From assembly GCF_022201045.2 (NCBI RefSeq), contig NC_068560.1:31327501-31391500 (forward strand): a DNA stretch of 64,000 nt, read 5' to 3'. How positions within the stretch are numbered: position 1 is the first letter of the stretch; every line of letters begins with the position of its first letter. The position numbers and the translations under genes are program-made. Of this stretch, positions 47,047 through 59,443 are shown piece after piece. This DNA comes from Citrus sinensis (Eukaryota > Streptophyta > Magnoliopsida > Sapindales > Rutaceae). The notes below the pieces were generated by a model that made no database searches, was not told where the DNA came from, and saw nothing but the letters and a program-made list of their open reading frames with translations.

Positions 47047-48135
47047 AGTGTTTACTTTCTGGAGTGGGAGCATGGAGTATGAATTCCTCCCACTCCAGTG
47101 TTTACTTACCTTAAAAAAGGGGAAGTGGGAGTGGGAATCTGTGGGTCTCACTCAATTTTGGAGTGGAGAGTGAGATTCTCACTCCCATGGGAGGAGGTGG
47201 GAGTGGGAATCCACTCTCTACTCTTTTCATTTTATCCTTATAATTAAAATAAATAAATAATATTTAATAAAATAAATAATATCATATTTATTAAAAATAA
47301 TAATTATATCATATTTATTTTATTAAATAAAAATAAATAAATATTATATTTAAATTAATAATATTAAACATTAATTTTAATAAATATTATTTATTTATTT
47401 AATTAATAACAATAAATATTTTATTCTAAAAAATATTAATTTTGTACTATATTATCAATAATAATATTTCATTTGTGTTACTATTATTAATAATTTTTAT
47501 TCACATAATTTAAATTAAAATTAATAAAAAATTATGATTTACATAATTAAGAATATTAGTAATTATTATTAATTTATAAATATAATTATTATTAATTAAT
47601 GCCACATCAGTTTGTACAAGATAAGTTTGTACAAAAATTTATGGTTGTATCATCACTCTATTATAAATAATAATAATAATAACAACAACAACAACAACAT
47701 TAGTAATCATTATTATTATTAATTATTATTATTTATAATCATTACATTAATAATAATAATAATAATAATTATTATTATTATTATTAATAGTAGTAGTACA
47801 AGCAATAATAATAAGTATTAATTATAATGATTAATAATTATAATTAATATTTAATAGTAACAATTTTATCATCATCAACAACAATAAATTTATTATTAAT
47901 AAAATGAAAATTTTCCATTTCCATCAACAATAAAATGAAAATTTCAAAATTTAAATGGAGATAATATGATCATTTTAAAGAATGAAATTTCCATTCTCAC
48001 ATCCTCCCATAGGTATAAGAACTCCTGTAATTATTCCCAATATTGAGTGGAGCTCACCACTTTAATTCCCATTTCATCTCTTATTTAAGTAAACATATCA
48101 TTTATTCGCATTCCTATTCTTAGTAAGTATAAACG
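47047..48135. mobile_element. 1.1-kb non-autonomous inverted-repeat element
   Basis: The left end (AGTGTTTACTTTCTGGAGTG, repeated within as CCAGTGTTTACTTACCTTAA) mirrors the right end (reverse complement CGTTTATACTTACTAAGAAT, with ATGTTTACTTAAATAAGAG). The subterminal GTGGGAGTGGGAATC motif is shared with the element at 54.25-55.09 kb. The interior is almost pure A/T and includes long AAT microsatellites. No transposase is seen. Confidence 0.65.
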
Positions 48136-48488
48136 CCATTAGTCTTCAGGACGGGTACATGGTAATCGACAAGGAATTCGAGAAAGGAAAAGCTATTATA
48201 TTATATATATTTGCAGATGTGGATTACAAAAAATTTAAATCTTTTTCAGTGACATATATAATTGAATATATATAACAAAAAACAGAAACTCGAGGGGATG
48301 CAAACTTGGGAATTTAGAGAGCAGCTGAGTTGTTTGCTTCCTAAACAAAATTTGCAGATGCTGATGACGAAATTCACCATCAACTTGTCAATAGGCCAAG
48401 GAGATCATCTCATCTCACAGCACCTTGTATGTCTCCAAGCAAAGAAATACTCATATGTACCACATTCCCTTCCAGTGCATCTCAACTC

Positions 48489-51400
48489 CTAATAGTAGTA
48501 TGTATTATCCTTGTGATTGGGAGTATCCTTGCATAACATTGAACGCACTTCCATGATAGCTCTTGGGGGCTCCAGGTCTTTCTCTTGTAGTGCATTCCCA
48601 AGTAGCTGCTGCATCTGTGAGCCAAATGTATCATCAAGAATCTGCAAAGTATCAAAACCATAAGTTAGTTAAAAATAATAATAAAATGAACAGGGAAATT
48701 TTTGTGGACTTGGAATCAGAAGTCAGAAAAAAGAAGGAAATGGTTCTCTCATTAATTTTACAAATGGATTTCCAACAGTTGTGTAAAGATTGGCACGCAA
48801 ATAAGATTTTTACAGTTATACAATATGTTCAGGCAGCAAAATACCATTAGCATTACTGCATCAATTATGAAAAAGTTGGAATTTTCAATTTCACAGCCAA
48901 TGCATGTGCCTAATATGTTTTGCTTACTGCTTGTATGCATGCAATATTGCCATTGCAGAGCTCTGCTGTGTTTTCATTGTAATCACTTTGCATATATGTA
49001 AAGCTAGACTACAACTTGACAACTTGAACTTCTATAGTTGTGATGCTACTACTTACAGAAACTGCAATTTGTGAACCCTTATACCATGACCTATTCTCTT
49101 TCCTGTTCTCCAAGAAACTTAAAACATCCTGTAACAGAAAAAATTGTGCGGGGTCAGATAAAATAACAAAACTGTGACTTGGTGCCAACTTTCTACTATA
49201 AGATCCATCAGCATGCAACTTACTTGCCCCATACGGTCCCAGTAGCCCCGACAGATTGCAACAAACACACGAGTCTCGAAGACAGTATGCAGATGATTTA
49301 TTGTGTTCGTCAGCTGGTCTTTAAGTGGCTGCATTCTTCCTCGAATATCAGATTCTCCCACAGTTTCCTTAGCATCTTGGAGAATCTTTTTTAATTTTGT
49401 AGCACTTTGTAACTTGGTCTAGAGCAACATTAAAAATAAAAATAAAGATAAGGACATATTCAAATATCAATACCTAGGTTGAAGTCAATTAAAATAGCCG
49501 TGCCCAACTGTCTTAGTAGGGGAAATTGATAAAAATGTTTCACATGGTAATTACAAGCCAGCTAGAATGATTATGATAAGCATCCATACAAACATTCAAA
49601 TTTTATGAACCAATGATCTATCTCTATCATTTTTAAATTGATTGCTTCACAAATAAAATTCAAATATACAGTTTAAAACATCTATCGATTGTATCTTCAT
49701 TCATTCAGGCTTTTACAAATTCTTTTTCCCCCCCAAAATGTCATTCTGTGTATTTTCTAAATGATAATGTTTTCCCTTTTCCTACAACACAATTTCTTTC
49801 TTCAATTTACTGAGACATGATATATCTCATTTACTTTCAAACTTATATTTCATCTCGACTCATAAAACAGAAGCCAAACAAGTAAAAGAAACTGTGTTAC
49901 TTTCAGAAGGATACTCACATTCTCTGCAAGTTTCTCATCAACAGCTTGCAAATAATTTCTGAACTTTGTTCTCAGCATTACTGTTACTCCACTAAGACGC
50001 TCCCCAGGAACAGCATTTCCACGATCAGGGATGCAAGAACCCCACGATTTGAACTGACTTTCTATCTTGGGCCGCAAGACATCAAGCATCCTTTTCATGG
50101 AGTTCAGCAAAATTCCAAGCTGAAATGGAAAAAAACAAATATTAAAACAAAAAATATGCCCATCTAAAGGAGCCTAAAAAATTAGTGAAGTTATGGCACA
50201 CCTCATCGGGGACAGTATAGGCACATACGGACCGTTTGGCAAGTTTCTGAACGTACTTGAGGCCAAATTTTTTAGGTGCCAAATTTTCCTTCAATGGTGA
50301 TAGGACATCTGCATATTGCTTGTCCAAAGCTTCAACAATTGCCTTTTCTACATCAGCAATAGCCTATTTGTAGAAACGCAACACCCATAAAATCAATAAG
50401 GTTTTGTATTCTCTCTCTCTTTTAAAAATAATTAAGCCTCTATAAGAAGATGAAAATGAGAGGATCAGCACACTATTGAAACATACCTCCTCAAGCACAA
50501 AAACATACTCCGGCCACCGACAAATGATTACTTCATAGTCATTCAAGGTCTCTCGTAGCCGATCATACACCTCATCAATGAAAGGAGTCGTAGAATGTTG
50601 TGTCCTAACTCCTGACCATTTAACCTGCAAGCAAAATAACATGCTGTAAGTCCTTGAAGCATCATTCAATTAAAACCTTCATGTTGCTGGTAAAAGAAAA
50701 TTATTTCAAAACCGTCAATTTCATTATGTGCTCTATGCCAAGCAATTTCACTTCCATATTAGAGAAAGAATTATACTCTGTCGAGTAATAAATGTATGCA
50801 GCTTGTGCCTGAATACCGAAATGCCCTCATGAGTCATGACAAGTTAAAGGAACACGACAAGTAAATAATGAAATATGTGATACTTGTACAAATAAAAGAA
50901 AGAAATAAAGCAACTGAATTAAGCCCCCAATTTTCATTAGAAAGGCATGCACCATTAAAGATCAAGAAATATAAGACAATATTATTGCTTAATCCATTAC
51001 TTTTTCCTATCCCAGAGAAAAATCTACATTTAATAGAAACAAAAAGAGGACTTTACAAGGAGTGAACTAGAGGTCCACCTTCACAATTGCTCGGTGCATT
51101 GCGTACCTTATCTAATTTGCATGATTCCAGCAATGAGTGGCGCTTATCTTGAATCCACACCATAATATACAGATGGAACAAATCTTTAGCATTAACTCCA
51201 CCTTTCACAGGACTGGAACCAACAGGGAAAAAAAAAAAAAAAGAATTGAGTACAAAATAATGACAAACACAACAATAGCTACAACAACAGCAGTTGGTTG
51301 CCTTGATAGTTACCTAATTTTCCAGCTGGTAAGATCTTTCTGAAAATCTGCTGTTGCAATTATGAGTTCCGCTACATGAGGTGAAGGACCTGATGGAGGG

Positions 51401-54400
51401 CATGCAACGAGGAACGCATGCAATCTACCAGCAAGCTCAGTGCTGTATATGGAGGAAGATAAATTTGGTAGGTCTACGAAACTGCAAGAAAAGAAACACC
51501 AATATTAGAATCTTGCATGTGAACATCAAATAGCAAAACCAGCAAGCAAGGAAAAGCACAGATAAACCTATTTCTTTAATAAGAATCAGTTCAAGAAAGT
51601 GAGACCACAAGGAAAAATTCCTCTCCAAGTGCATTTGCATGCCGATTGTCAAGTTTTAAATGGTAACCATCTTATCCTTAATCTGCTAAGTTTGAATTTG
51701 TAGCAACATTTACGAAACAAAATGGTATCGGCAACTTTTTTAGGTCACACTCCGCCATATGGATGAATTACTTTAACAAAGTTCACATGACATTCAAGGA
51801 AAAAACTTGCCTGGGTAGTGTATGTTGGTTGTGGATCTCAATGTCAGTAAAAATTTCATTTTTGAAGCTTAGACAGATGGAAGTCATCTTTTTGTAAGCA
51901 GTGGCCATAGCAACAGTGTCCATGTAATTGAATTCATTGTTGGACACATATTCATCGGTCTCAGCCAAGTGCCTTCTTGATCTCTTTTTAGCAGCAGCCT
52001 GGAAAGAGACTACCATTAGAAAGAAAATGTTTAGTAATGAAGCATCCAAAAGACAAAAAATCCAGTTCTTTTTACCTGGAAATAGTGGCACAGATTGTTC
52101 TGCGCCTCTGGAGACAATATATCATGAAGGAGAGTATACAGTTTCACAGCAGGTTCTAGTGCCAGGGGTGCGACCCCAGTTGCAGGTTTGAAGACATCAA
52201 CAATCCCTGAGAAGGCTGATTCATCAACGGCTTTATAGTTCTCAAAAACAAGAGCAAGAATCTGTTCAATCTGATCCTTGGTTTCTCCCAGGATTCGATT
52301 CTGAAAATGCAGATAACAATAAAAATGTTGTGTTGAGAATTGATTCTATCCATATTATAACCAGAAAATATACTAATAATGATGGAAATAATTAAAAAAA
52401 AAAAAGACAACTCTAATAATAATGTTAATAGTGGTGATCATAGTAGTAATGAAATAATATTGACTGTTGTAGTTACAAAAAGCTCTGTTTAGAGCAAATG
52501 ATTTGTACCTCCTTCCAGAGGATTTGTTTCCATTCCGGTTTACCACAGTAATCAAATAAAACAGAAATGAGATACCTCTTGATGACTCAGAGTGGTCCTG
52601 CTATGGCCTTTCATAACGACGGGCATCAATAATTCATACACCAAGTTGAGGCAATCAGCTGTGGGAGTGGCCACATCCATTACATAGGAAAGATATCTGC
52701 CAATTACATATTAGAGATAGAATCATTCTCATAAATTTCCAAAATAAAAAATGTTCAGGCTCATTACCGCAGCTTTGTATAGACATCAGAAACCCCATAG
52801 TACGAGGAAAACTCTGTTAATAACCATTTCCAAGAACCATACAGCAACAAGTTCCTTTGCTGAAAACCTTGAACCTTCATAGCACTCTCTAAAACTAGGT
52901 CATATGCAACTGTTTCCGCAACAGAGCCACACTGTGACCAAAAAGAAGGATAGTTAAGATCACTAATATATTTACCAAACCACAAATAAGTAAGACGATA
53001 ATAATTCTTGTGTTTCGACTATGGTACTCCTTACATGAATAAAAATAGAAATGCATCAAATTAAATAACAAGAATATTAGCCTTTATTCAGTTAATAATG
53101 ACCAACCACAGTCAAACACCAGATGATGTTTTTTTAATAATGACTTTCACACACTTGTATCTCTCCGTACCAGACAACATACCATAATGTACCTTAATTC
53201 GAAAGAGCAAGTTTGCTTCAACAGCTTATAACCCACATCGCTAGAAACAAAAACTGATACCCTTTTCGAGTTTTAAGAATGTAAAAACAAGACCATTTCC
53301 TGATTTCTAGAGTGTATTTAGCCTCAATTATCAATTCTATGCAATGATAAAAATATAAATATGTATATAATTACTAGTCAAAAGAAGTGGGAATGTGGGA
53401 TTAGTAGTGCTTCAGATTACAAGGATTCTTCTTTTATTCAATAACACAACAAATTAGCAGAAACTTTTTCAGTTATTAACTTCTTTGGAAAATAAATATT
53501 TAACTTATTAAAAGGCAATTACAATATAAAATAACTCACCTTGAGATGACTATTATCATCTGAACTCGTTGAATAATAGATATACAGTTGTAATTTGCCC
53601 ACAAGCTCATGTTCGGGCTCACGATAAATAGACCACCAACGCAATTTGTCAGTCTACATCAAACATTATTAGCCTTCCACCAAACTATAACCAATGCAAA
53701 CTTTTTTCAAACTAAATGTAAAGGATCAGAAAAATACCAGGTCCTCAGCAATAGTTGCTACTTGAGCCAGTACACGACCATAATGCTTCCCTTTGGAATC
53801 ATGGACTTCAATAATTAGATCATCTCCTAGACTATCTGGAAAGCTGTGGAAGTTGTCAATGCCTATCCAAGCAAATTCTGATTTTAAAAGAAGGTGAAAA
53901 TAGGACAAGGGAACATACAAGACATGTGTTTCGCCAGATCCAGGTTGCATCCGAATGGCATCTTGTTCAGTTGAACTTTTCAATCTTAACATACAAGTGT
54001 ATGTTTCTATTGACATTTGTGGACGGAGAGGAATGAGAAAAAGGAAACAAGAATAAATTAGAGATGCAAATGGGGAAAAAAAAAACACCCCAAGTCAATG
54101 GATTTGCAAGAACAAGGAGGACTTATCAAGTGATTATTCAGTATCAAGTACAACTTAGAAGACAGTTTCATAAAAAAAATAAAAAATAAAAAATAATAAT
54201 AATTAAAAAAAAAACATAGAAGTCAGTACATAGCAATTCTTGTTTAAGGGTGAGAGCGGAGAGTGTGTAGTCCTTTCACTCCAGTGTTTACATGCTCACT
54301 TAAAGGTGAGAGTGAGAATAGGGTACCCAGTTTTGGAGTGTGAAGTGGGCTTCCCACTCCCACCTAGTCCTTTTTAGCCTCACCTTTAAATATAACATGA

Positions 54401-57400
54401 TTATATTTATTAAAATAAAATAATACTACATTTATTTAAAAATAATAATATCATATTTATTTAAATAATATTATTATATTATTAAATAATATTACATTGA
54501 TTTATTTATATTATTTATATATATTATTTATTTATTCATTAAAAATAATAATTTACATTGATTCCAAGTTTAAATTACTTAAAAATAATGCTATTATATT
54601 CACATAGAATTAATTATATTACTATATAATATCTTTATTTGTATTAAAATTAAATAAATATAATATTATTATATTTATTTAAAATTAATAATTGATAATA
54701 ATAAATAGTTTATTCTAAGAAATATTAATTTTCTACTATATTATTTATAATAATGTTTCATTTGTGTTGCTCTTTTCAATAATTTTTAATTTACATGATT
54801 AAAATTAATATTAATAAAAAATTTATGATTTACATAATTTAGAATATTCATAATAATTATTAACTTATATAATTAAAATTAATAATAAATAAATAGTTTA
54901 TTTTAGAAATATATTTTTTATTCACTTGATAATTAAGAACTACAATTCTTTATATAAGGGTAAAACTGTAATATGAAACAATTTACTCCTAATCCAAGAC
55001 AAAATAAACAAATAAATGGGATTTTGATTTCTATTCCACACTCTCATTCTAATGTAAGCAAACACTCACACTCCACACTCCTAATCCCAAGATTCTTACT
55101 ACTCAGAATTCCCAATATAATCCAAAAAGTAAACGCTACATCAATAGCACGGATATCATTAATGCAAACAATTAGATGCCACCATCGAAGTGGCCTAGTT
55201 CTCCAAAGCAGCCCAACAAAAGCACATTATCAAAAAAATTACTTTGAACTAAATGCTTTGTAAGCAGCTCTAAGCCAAACAACAGCACAGTACACATGTA
55301 ACTGCGTCAACAGACTTAAGAAAGATGATAACGTCAACAATTAGAAAGCACCAAACCTAACAAAATCAGCACATAACTTTGCAAACAACCAACTCCCCAC
55401 AAAAGGGGGTGGGGGGAGGGAGCGGGTGAGGTTGGGGGGTGGAAAGGTTAATTGATTCCTTTTTGATGAATAACTTAAGTAACAATAAAGCATGCAATTT
55501 GCAACTTTAATACCTTGCATAGTGTCATAAGATGATGAACTAGAGCGTAGACTCGTCACACCCGTTTTTAAGAGTCCAGACACCTGTTTTATATACTGAG
55601 AGCTGGCATGCACATATGCCAAGCTCTGACGTGAGAAAGAACCATTTGCAGCTAGTCGAGGTACACAACGAATTTTTCTCAGAGCTTGCCATCCAGAAGA
55701 TAGGGTTGACTGAACATTATAGAAGTGATACCGGATTGAGTCCAGTTTTATCACTGGTGGCTTAAGAGATGACATACTACATCCGGTAGGTGGATCTACG
55801 CTTGTCTTCACTTTCCGTACTGCATAATGAAGAATATCTCATTAGTCAGGACATTCCATTACTTAGCTCTTGAAATGGGAGGATGTCAAAAATAGGATGA
55901 CAAATTACCTTGAACCTTCATCTTCCCAATTACTTTCTTAGGTTTAGGTGCAGCACCCTCGCTGGTAGGCTCTGAAGAGGGCTTGACCATTAGTTCCTCT
56001 TCTGATTGCAATAGCACATTCTGCAATCTATAAATTCAATAACCAAAGTTTTAGATGCGTAAGAGTAAACTCCTGGAAAATCAATGATCGGGCAAATGCT
56101 GCATGCTCTACCATTTATCATGTAGAAGCAATTTCTAAAATCTGCACGGTCAGTTGTATAAGTTTTGACTTTCAAGAGGCATTTAGATTTTTGTCCCTTT
56201 TAAATGGACACTGTCATGTCAGATTGATTTTGAACTTTGTTGTCATAATATAAAACTTTGAAATGCACTGCAGTTGACAATAAAGTTTATTGCAATAACC
56301 AAAAGATCCTTGGGTTTGAAAATTAAACAAAATCAGTAATACTTTAAGAAACTTCAAGTTCAAAACCCTAGCACTGAACCAAAAAGCAAGCTACATTTCA
56401 GTTTTTTGTTTCTGTCACTTCTTCCGACAATTTCTTACATTTCTAGCACTGTTAGATATGACAAGGCCCAGTAATTGGCCATTGAAATAATACTTTTACA
56501 GAACCTTAGTACATCAGAAGTGCAGTTGTGGAAGCCACCACTGAACTGGGCAGAAATAAAATAAGTTCAACAATGACAGATGTAATTCAACACTGAGACA
56601 TGCAAGCTTTGGTGAAGAACTATTTGACTAAAGGGAGAGATGGACCATCTCAATATTCCTCAATGTTCTTAGAAATAGAAGAAATTTCCTGACAGCTTTT
56701 GAATGGCTATTTCTATTTTTTTTTTTTCCTTTTGTTGATGCCCAAATCGGTCAACCTTTCCATATTCACTAAGTTTGAAATGGGCATTTTCGCCAGACTT
56801 TACAACCTTAATTGTCAGGAAACTTTTGGTGGCCCCAAGGGGTTTCAAACGACCTCTTGTTTGAATCCAACTGCATTAACCTCTCAACCCCTTTTTTCTT
56901 AGCATGAAATTTTCATAAGATTCATTCAACCTATTCCTTAGCCTTCTGATTATCAGTTATAACAGTGCCAGATTAATGGGAAAGATAGATCTTTTCAGAT
57001 TAATGTATCCAGTTTCTCCCACTTAGAGTGCAGAAATGTCTGCAGGAACTATAACATAAACCCCAATTGATCACTCAACACATCATAAACAATGCAACAA
57101 ACCTAACATGGTCAATGTACTCCAAAAGAACAAGGCTAAGAAAATATGACTCACCCGAATGCATCACGTAGTAGAGCACATTCATTGTCCAAAAATACAG
57201 GTGCTTCCATGCAACCCCTAGCCCAGGCATGAAGGCAAAGTCGAACACATGCATCATATGCAATTACAGCATGCCATGGCCCTAGAGCACTGAATTTGAT
57301 ATACGAAAAATGAGCAAAGTTGGTGAACAGAATAGATAGCAGAAATTGATTTATTGGGCAATTAGCACCATCTGCCCTAAATTGTTGGGTTAAAAATACC

Positions 57401-59443
57401 TTGCATGAAATGTTGGCAGGCGAGCAGGGTGGGAACTTGAAGGCACAGCAGAGTCTACAACAGCTGCAGTTCTGTAAACATAGAACCAAAAAAAGGACAA
57501 CAGTAATGTTAATATATCCCAATAAAACAACAAATTCTTGAGTGTGTGTAAAATGGAACTACACCGATGTGGCTTTATGTGCACCAAATTCTACCAAGTA
57601 GAACCATCAAAAAATTTGTACAGAACTCATAAACTGTTCAGAGTACCTGCTGCCAGTATTATCAGAGGGTTTAACCCCAGACAAAGGTTTAGATGCATTT
57701 GGATCTTGCTGGGTTGATGAGGCATGTGCATGCGTTGTAACCGTAGCACTCTGTACTCTAGATGCTGGAATTTGTTCTCGACATTGTTTAATCTCCAGAG
57801 AAGAACCAGAAAACGGAGGTGCACTGGGAACATCATCATCCTCGTCATCAGTGAACTTTTCCATGTGCATGTTTCTGGAACGCAAATCCTGGAAAAATAG
57901 GCCAAGATAGCAACAGCATTACATACAATTAAAGGAGAATTAGGCTACAAAAGTTAAGAAAAATAATACGTATTCAACTTGATTTCCGCATATTAGCAAA
58001 AATAATATGTATTCATCTTTATTTCTGTAAGGAGAGATTTCCAAGGCATTCTCAAAAGAAAAGGGAAGATTCGCTTATGCTTATGCAGAGCAAACAAAAC
58101 TTTGAAAAGCGAAAGGAGGCGCTCTGGTGGAAAAACAAAAAATAAATTTATATGATGTCAAAGATCTTAGTAGAGGATTGGGCAATGCTCTGTAGACCAA
58201 ATGGATTATCTGTACCAGTGCAACAGGCATGTTTATACCACCAAAATCTTTTGATATGTGGATTTTCATCAATGCATCTTCTAGGGAAGTTTCAATCATA
58301 ATGGGTGGTTCAACGTCTTGAAGTTTACTAAAATATATGATGTTAAGGAAAGATGTATTTTGCTGAGGATGAAGTGAAATTTTTGTATTGACATGTCTAG
58401 TAATGACACTTCATGCTTGGAACACAGTTACCAAAAAGAAAACCCACACAAATATACAATAAACAAATCAACTCAAATCTATATGCACTTACCTTTGACA
58501 TAGCACCAATTATAGCTAGTGCGAATAAAGGGTAAAAGATCAGTATTAATGATTATGCAAAAAAGTAGGACAAAAGTGAAAGTTCTTCTCAAAGTTTAAG
58601 CACATAACATTTCTGAAACAAGTCAATTCAAAATATAGAAACTATCCAAACAGACAATAATACCAACCTTTTCACTTGTACTTTTTACATTGGCACCGGA
58701 AGCCACACTTGAAGCATATCCTTCCGAGACATTTGCTCTTCTCCTCATCCCACTAGCACCACTAACACTGGCCACTTGCGTAGTTGAAAACTCTGAGCTA
58801 GCAGCCGAATCCGACTCTTCCTCATCTTCCTCGGTATACACAGTCCTCTCACTTCCCCTTACGAACCTCCCTCCCACATTCCTCTCCCTCCCAAAAATGG
58901 TCTCCCTCGATGAACTCACATCTGAATAACCATAATCACTCGCATAACGTGCATGTCTTTGTGCAGAATTTCCATGAGGAGGAATTCTTTGGTCTTGTGG
59001 TGATGAATCCAGCGAGTATCTTCCACAGTACACATCATCCTCAGAATCAGTGATCATCTCATTTTCAGAAGCAGAGGCACTCTCCTCTGCATCTCTCGGT
59101 AATGTTCTAGATAACGGGATGGCAGTCGTCGGCAAGTGGCCGCTCCTGAATTTTGAGGGCGGGGGCAAGTCAAATCCCCTGCGGTGAGTAATGGGGTCAA
59201 TTCGAGGTCTTAGATTTGAATTTGAATATGGAACCTGCTTCTGCATAACAAACATTTCAGAAAGAAAATAGAATCAGATTAGCCTTCAACAACGTGGATA
59301 AATTGACATACGCCATGCCTAAATCACACTACAGACTATCAGCATTAAAATTTTAAAAATAAAAAAGCGAAAAAGTGAGAATTCGTGAAACTGACCTCTC
59401 TAACCCAGCGAAGGGAACTGTTGTCAAGACCGTCAGTGAACAT
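48489..59443 (-). CDS. Large conserved plant protein (At4g24610/At5g65440-like), 1231 aa, 22 exons
   Basis: Exons from the start: 59396-59443, 58668-59240, 57647-57888, 57400-57471, 57155-57289, 55909-56027, 55514-55819, 53919-54006, 53738-53843, 53540-53653, 52768-52931, 52576-52696, 52076-52300, 51811-51998, 51314-51481, 51107-51212, 50487-50624, 50202-50363, 49919-50119, 49224-49418, 49057-49128, 48489-48641. All close in frame; the intron after 51811 has a GC donor (CCAG|GCAAGT). Residues 1-290 are Ser/Asp-rich and probably disordered (SRTLPRDAEESASASENE). WHAVIAYDACVRLCLHAWARG is highly conserved-looking. Residues about 500-563 (LRLKSS, DSLGDDLIIEVHDSKGKHYG) resemble the second half of a C2 domain. 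The remaining 650 residues are helical (DYEVIICRWPEYVFVLEE, ICRGYWDRMGQDVLSFLE), reminiscent of MUN/DUF810-type vesicle-tethering proteins, which is inference only. Arabidopsis relatives are annotated as polyamine-modulated factor 1-binding-like or unknown. A non-coding 5' exon appears to end at about 59631, with an intron before the start exon. Confidence 0.88.
54250..55090. mobile_element. Inverted-repeat element in an intron, sister of the 47-kb element
   Basis: The left end AGTGTTTACATGCTCACTTA (from 54283, with GTGAGAGTGAGAATAG after it) mirrors the right end, whose reverse complement is AGTGTTTGCTTACATTAGAA then GAGAGTGTGGAATAG. The interior is AT-rich with repeated TATTATATTTATT units. 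It lies in the 1.5-kb intron between exons 7 and 8 of the 1231-residue gene. Borders are approximate. Confidence 0.65.
55405..55439 (+). other. G-rich tract, possible G-quadruplex
   Basis: Runs of G of lengths 5, 6, 3, 3 and 6 are separated by loops of 1-7 bases on the plus strand. The tract is in an intron of a minus-strand gene, so the G-rich strand is the template strand. Confidence 0.6.

Larger units (their letters stand above)
45315..48488. other. AT-rich convergent spacer filled with nested MITEs
   Basis: Lies between the 3' ends of two convergent genes. From 45655 a GGCCATGTTTGGTTTGAAG-type element end appears, with a candidate partner end near 46690. Inside are a foldback MITE, a 108-bp internal duplicate of it (about 46272-46380) and a degraded right end (about 47596-47655). 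A larger inverted-repeat element follows. Microsatellites (AAT/AAC)n occupy about 47665-47790. No gene is seen. Confidence 0.6.

Noticed and set aside
47660-47800. Trinucleotide array as a CRISPR-like or satellite array
   Set aside because: Plain AAT/AAC microsatellite inside a transposon; no spacers or long unit.
58470-58525. Possible 23-nt micro-exon in the 1231-residue gene
   Set aside because: Direct joining of 58668 to 57888 is in frame (EK-DLRSRN), whereas adding 23 nt would break the frame.
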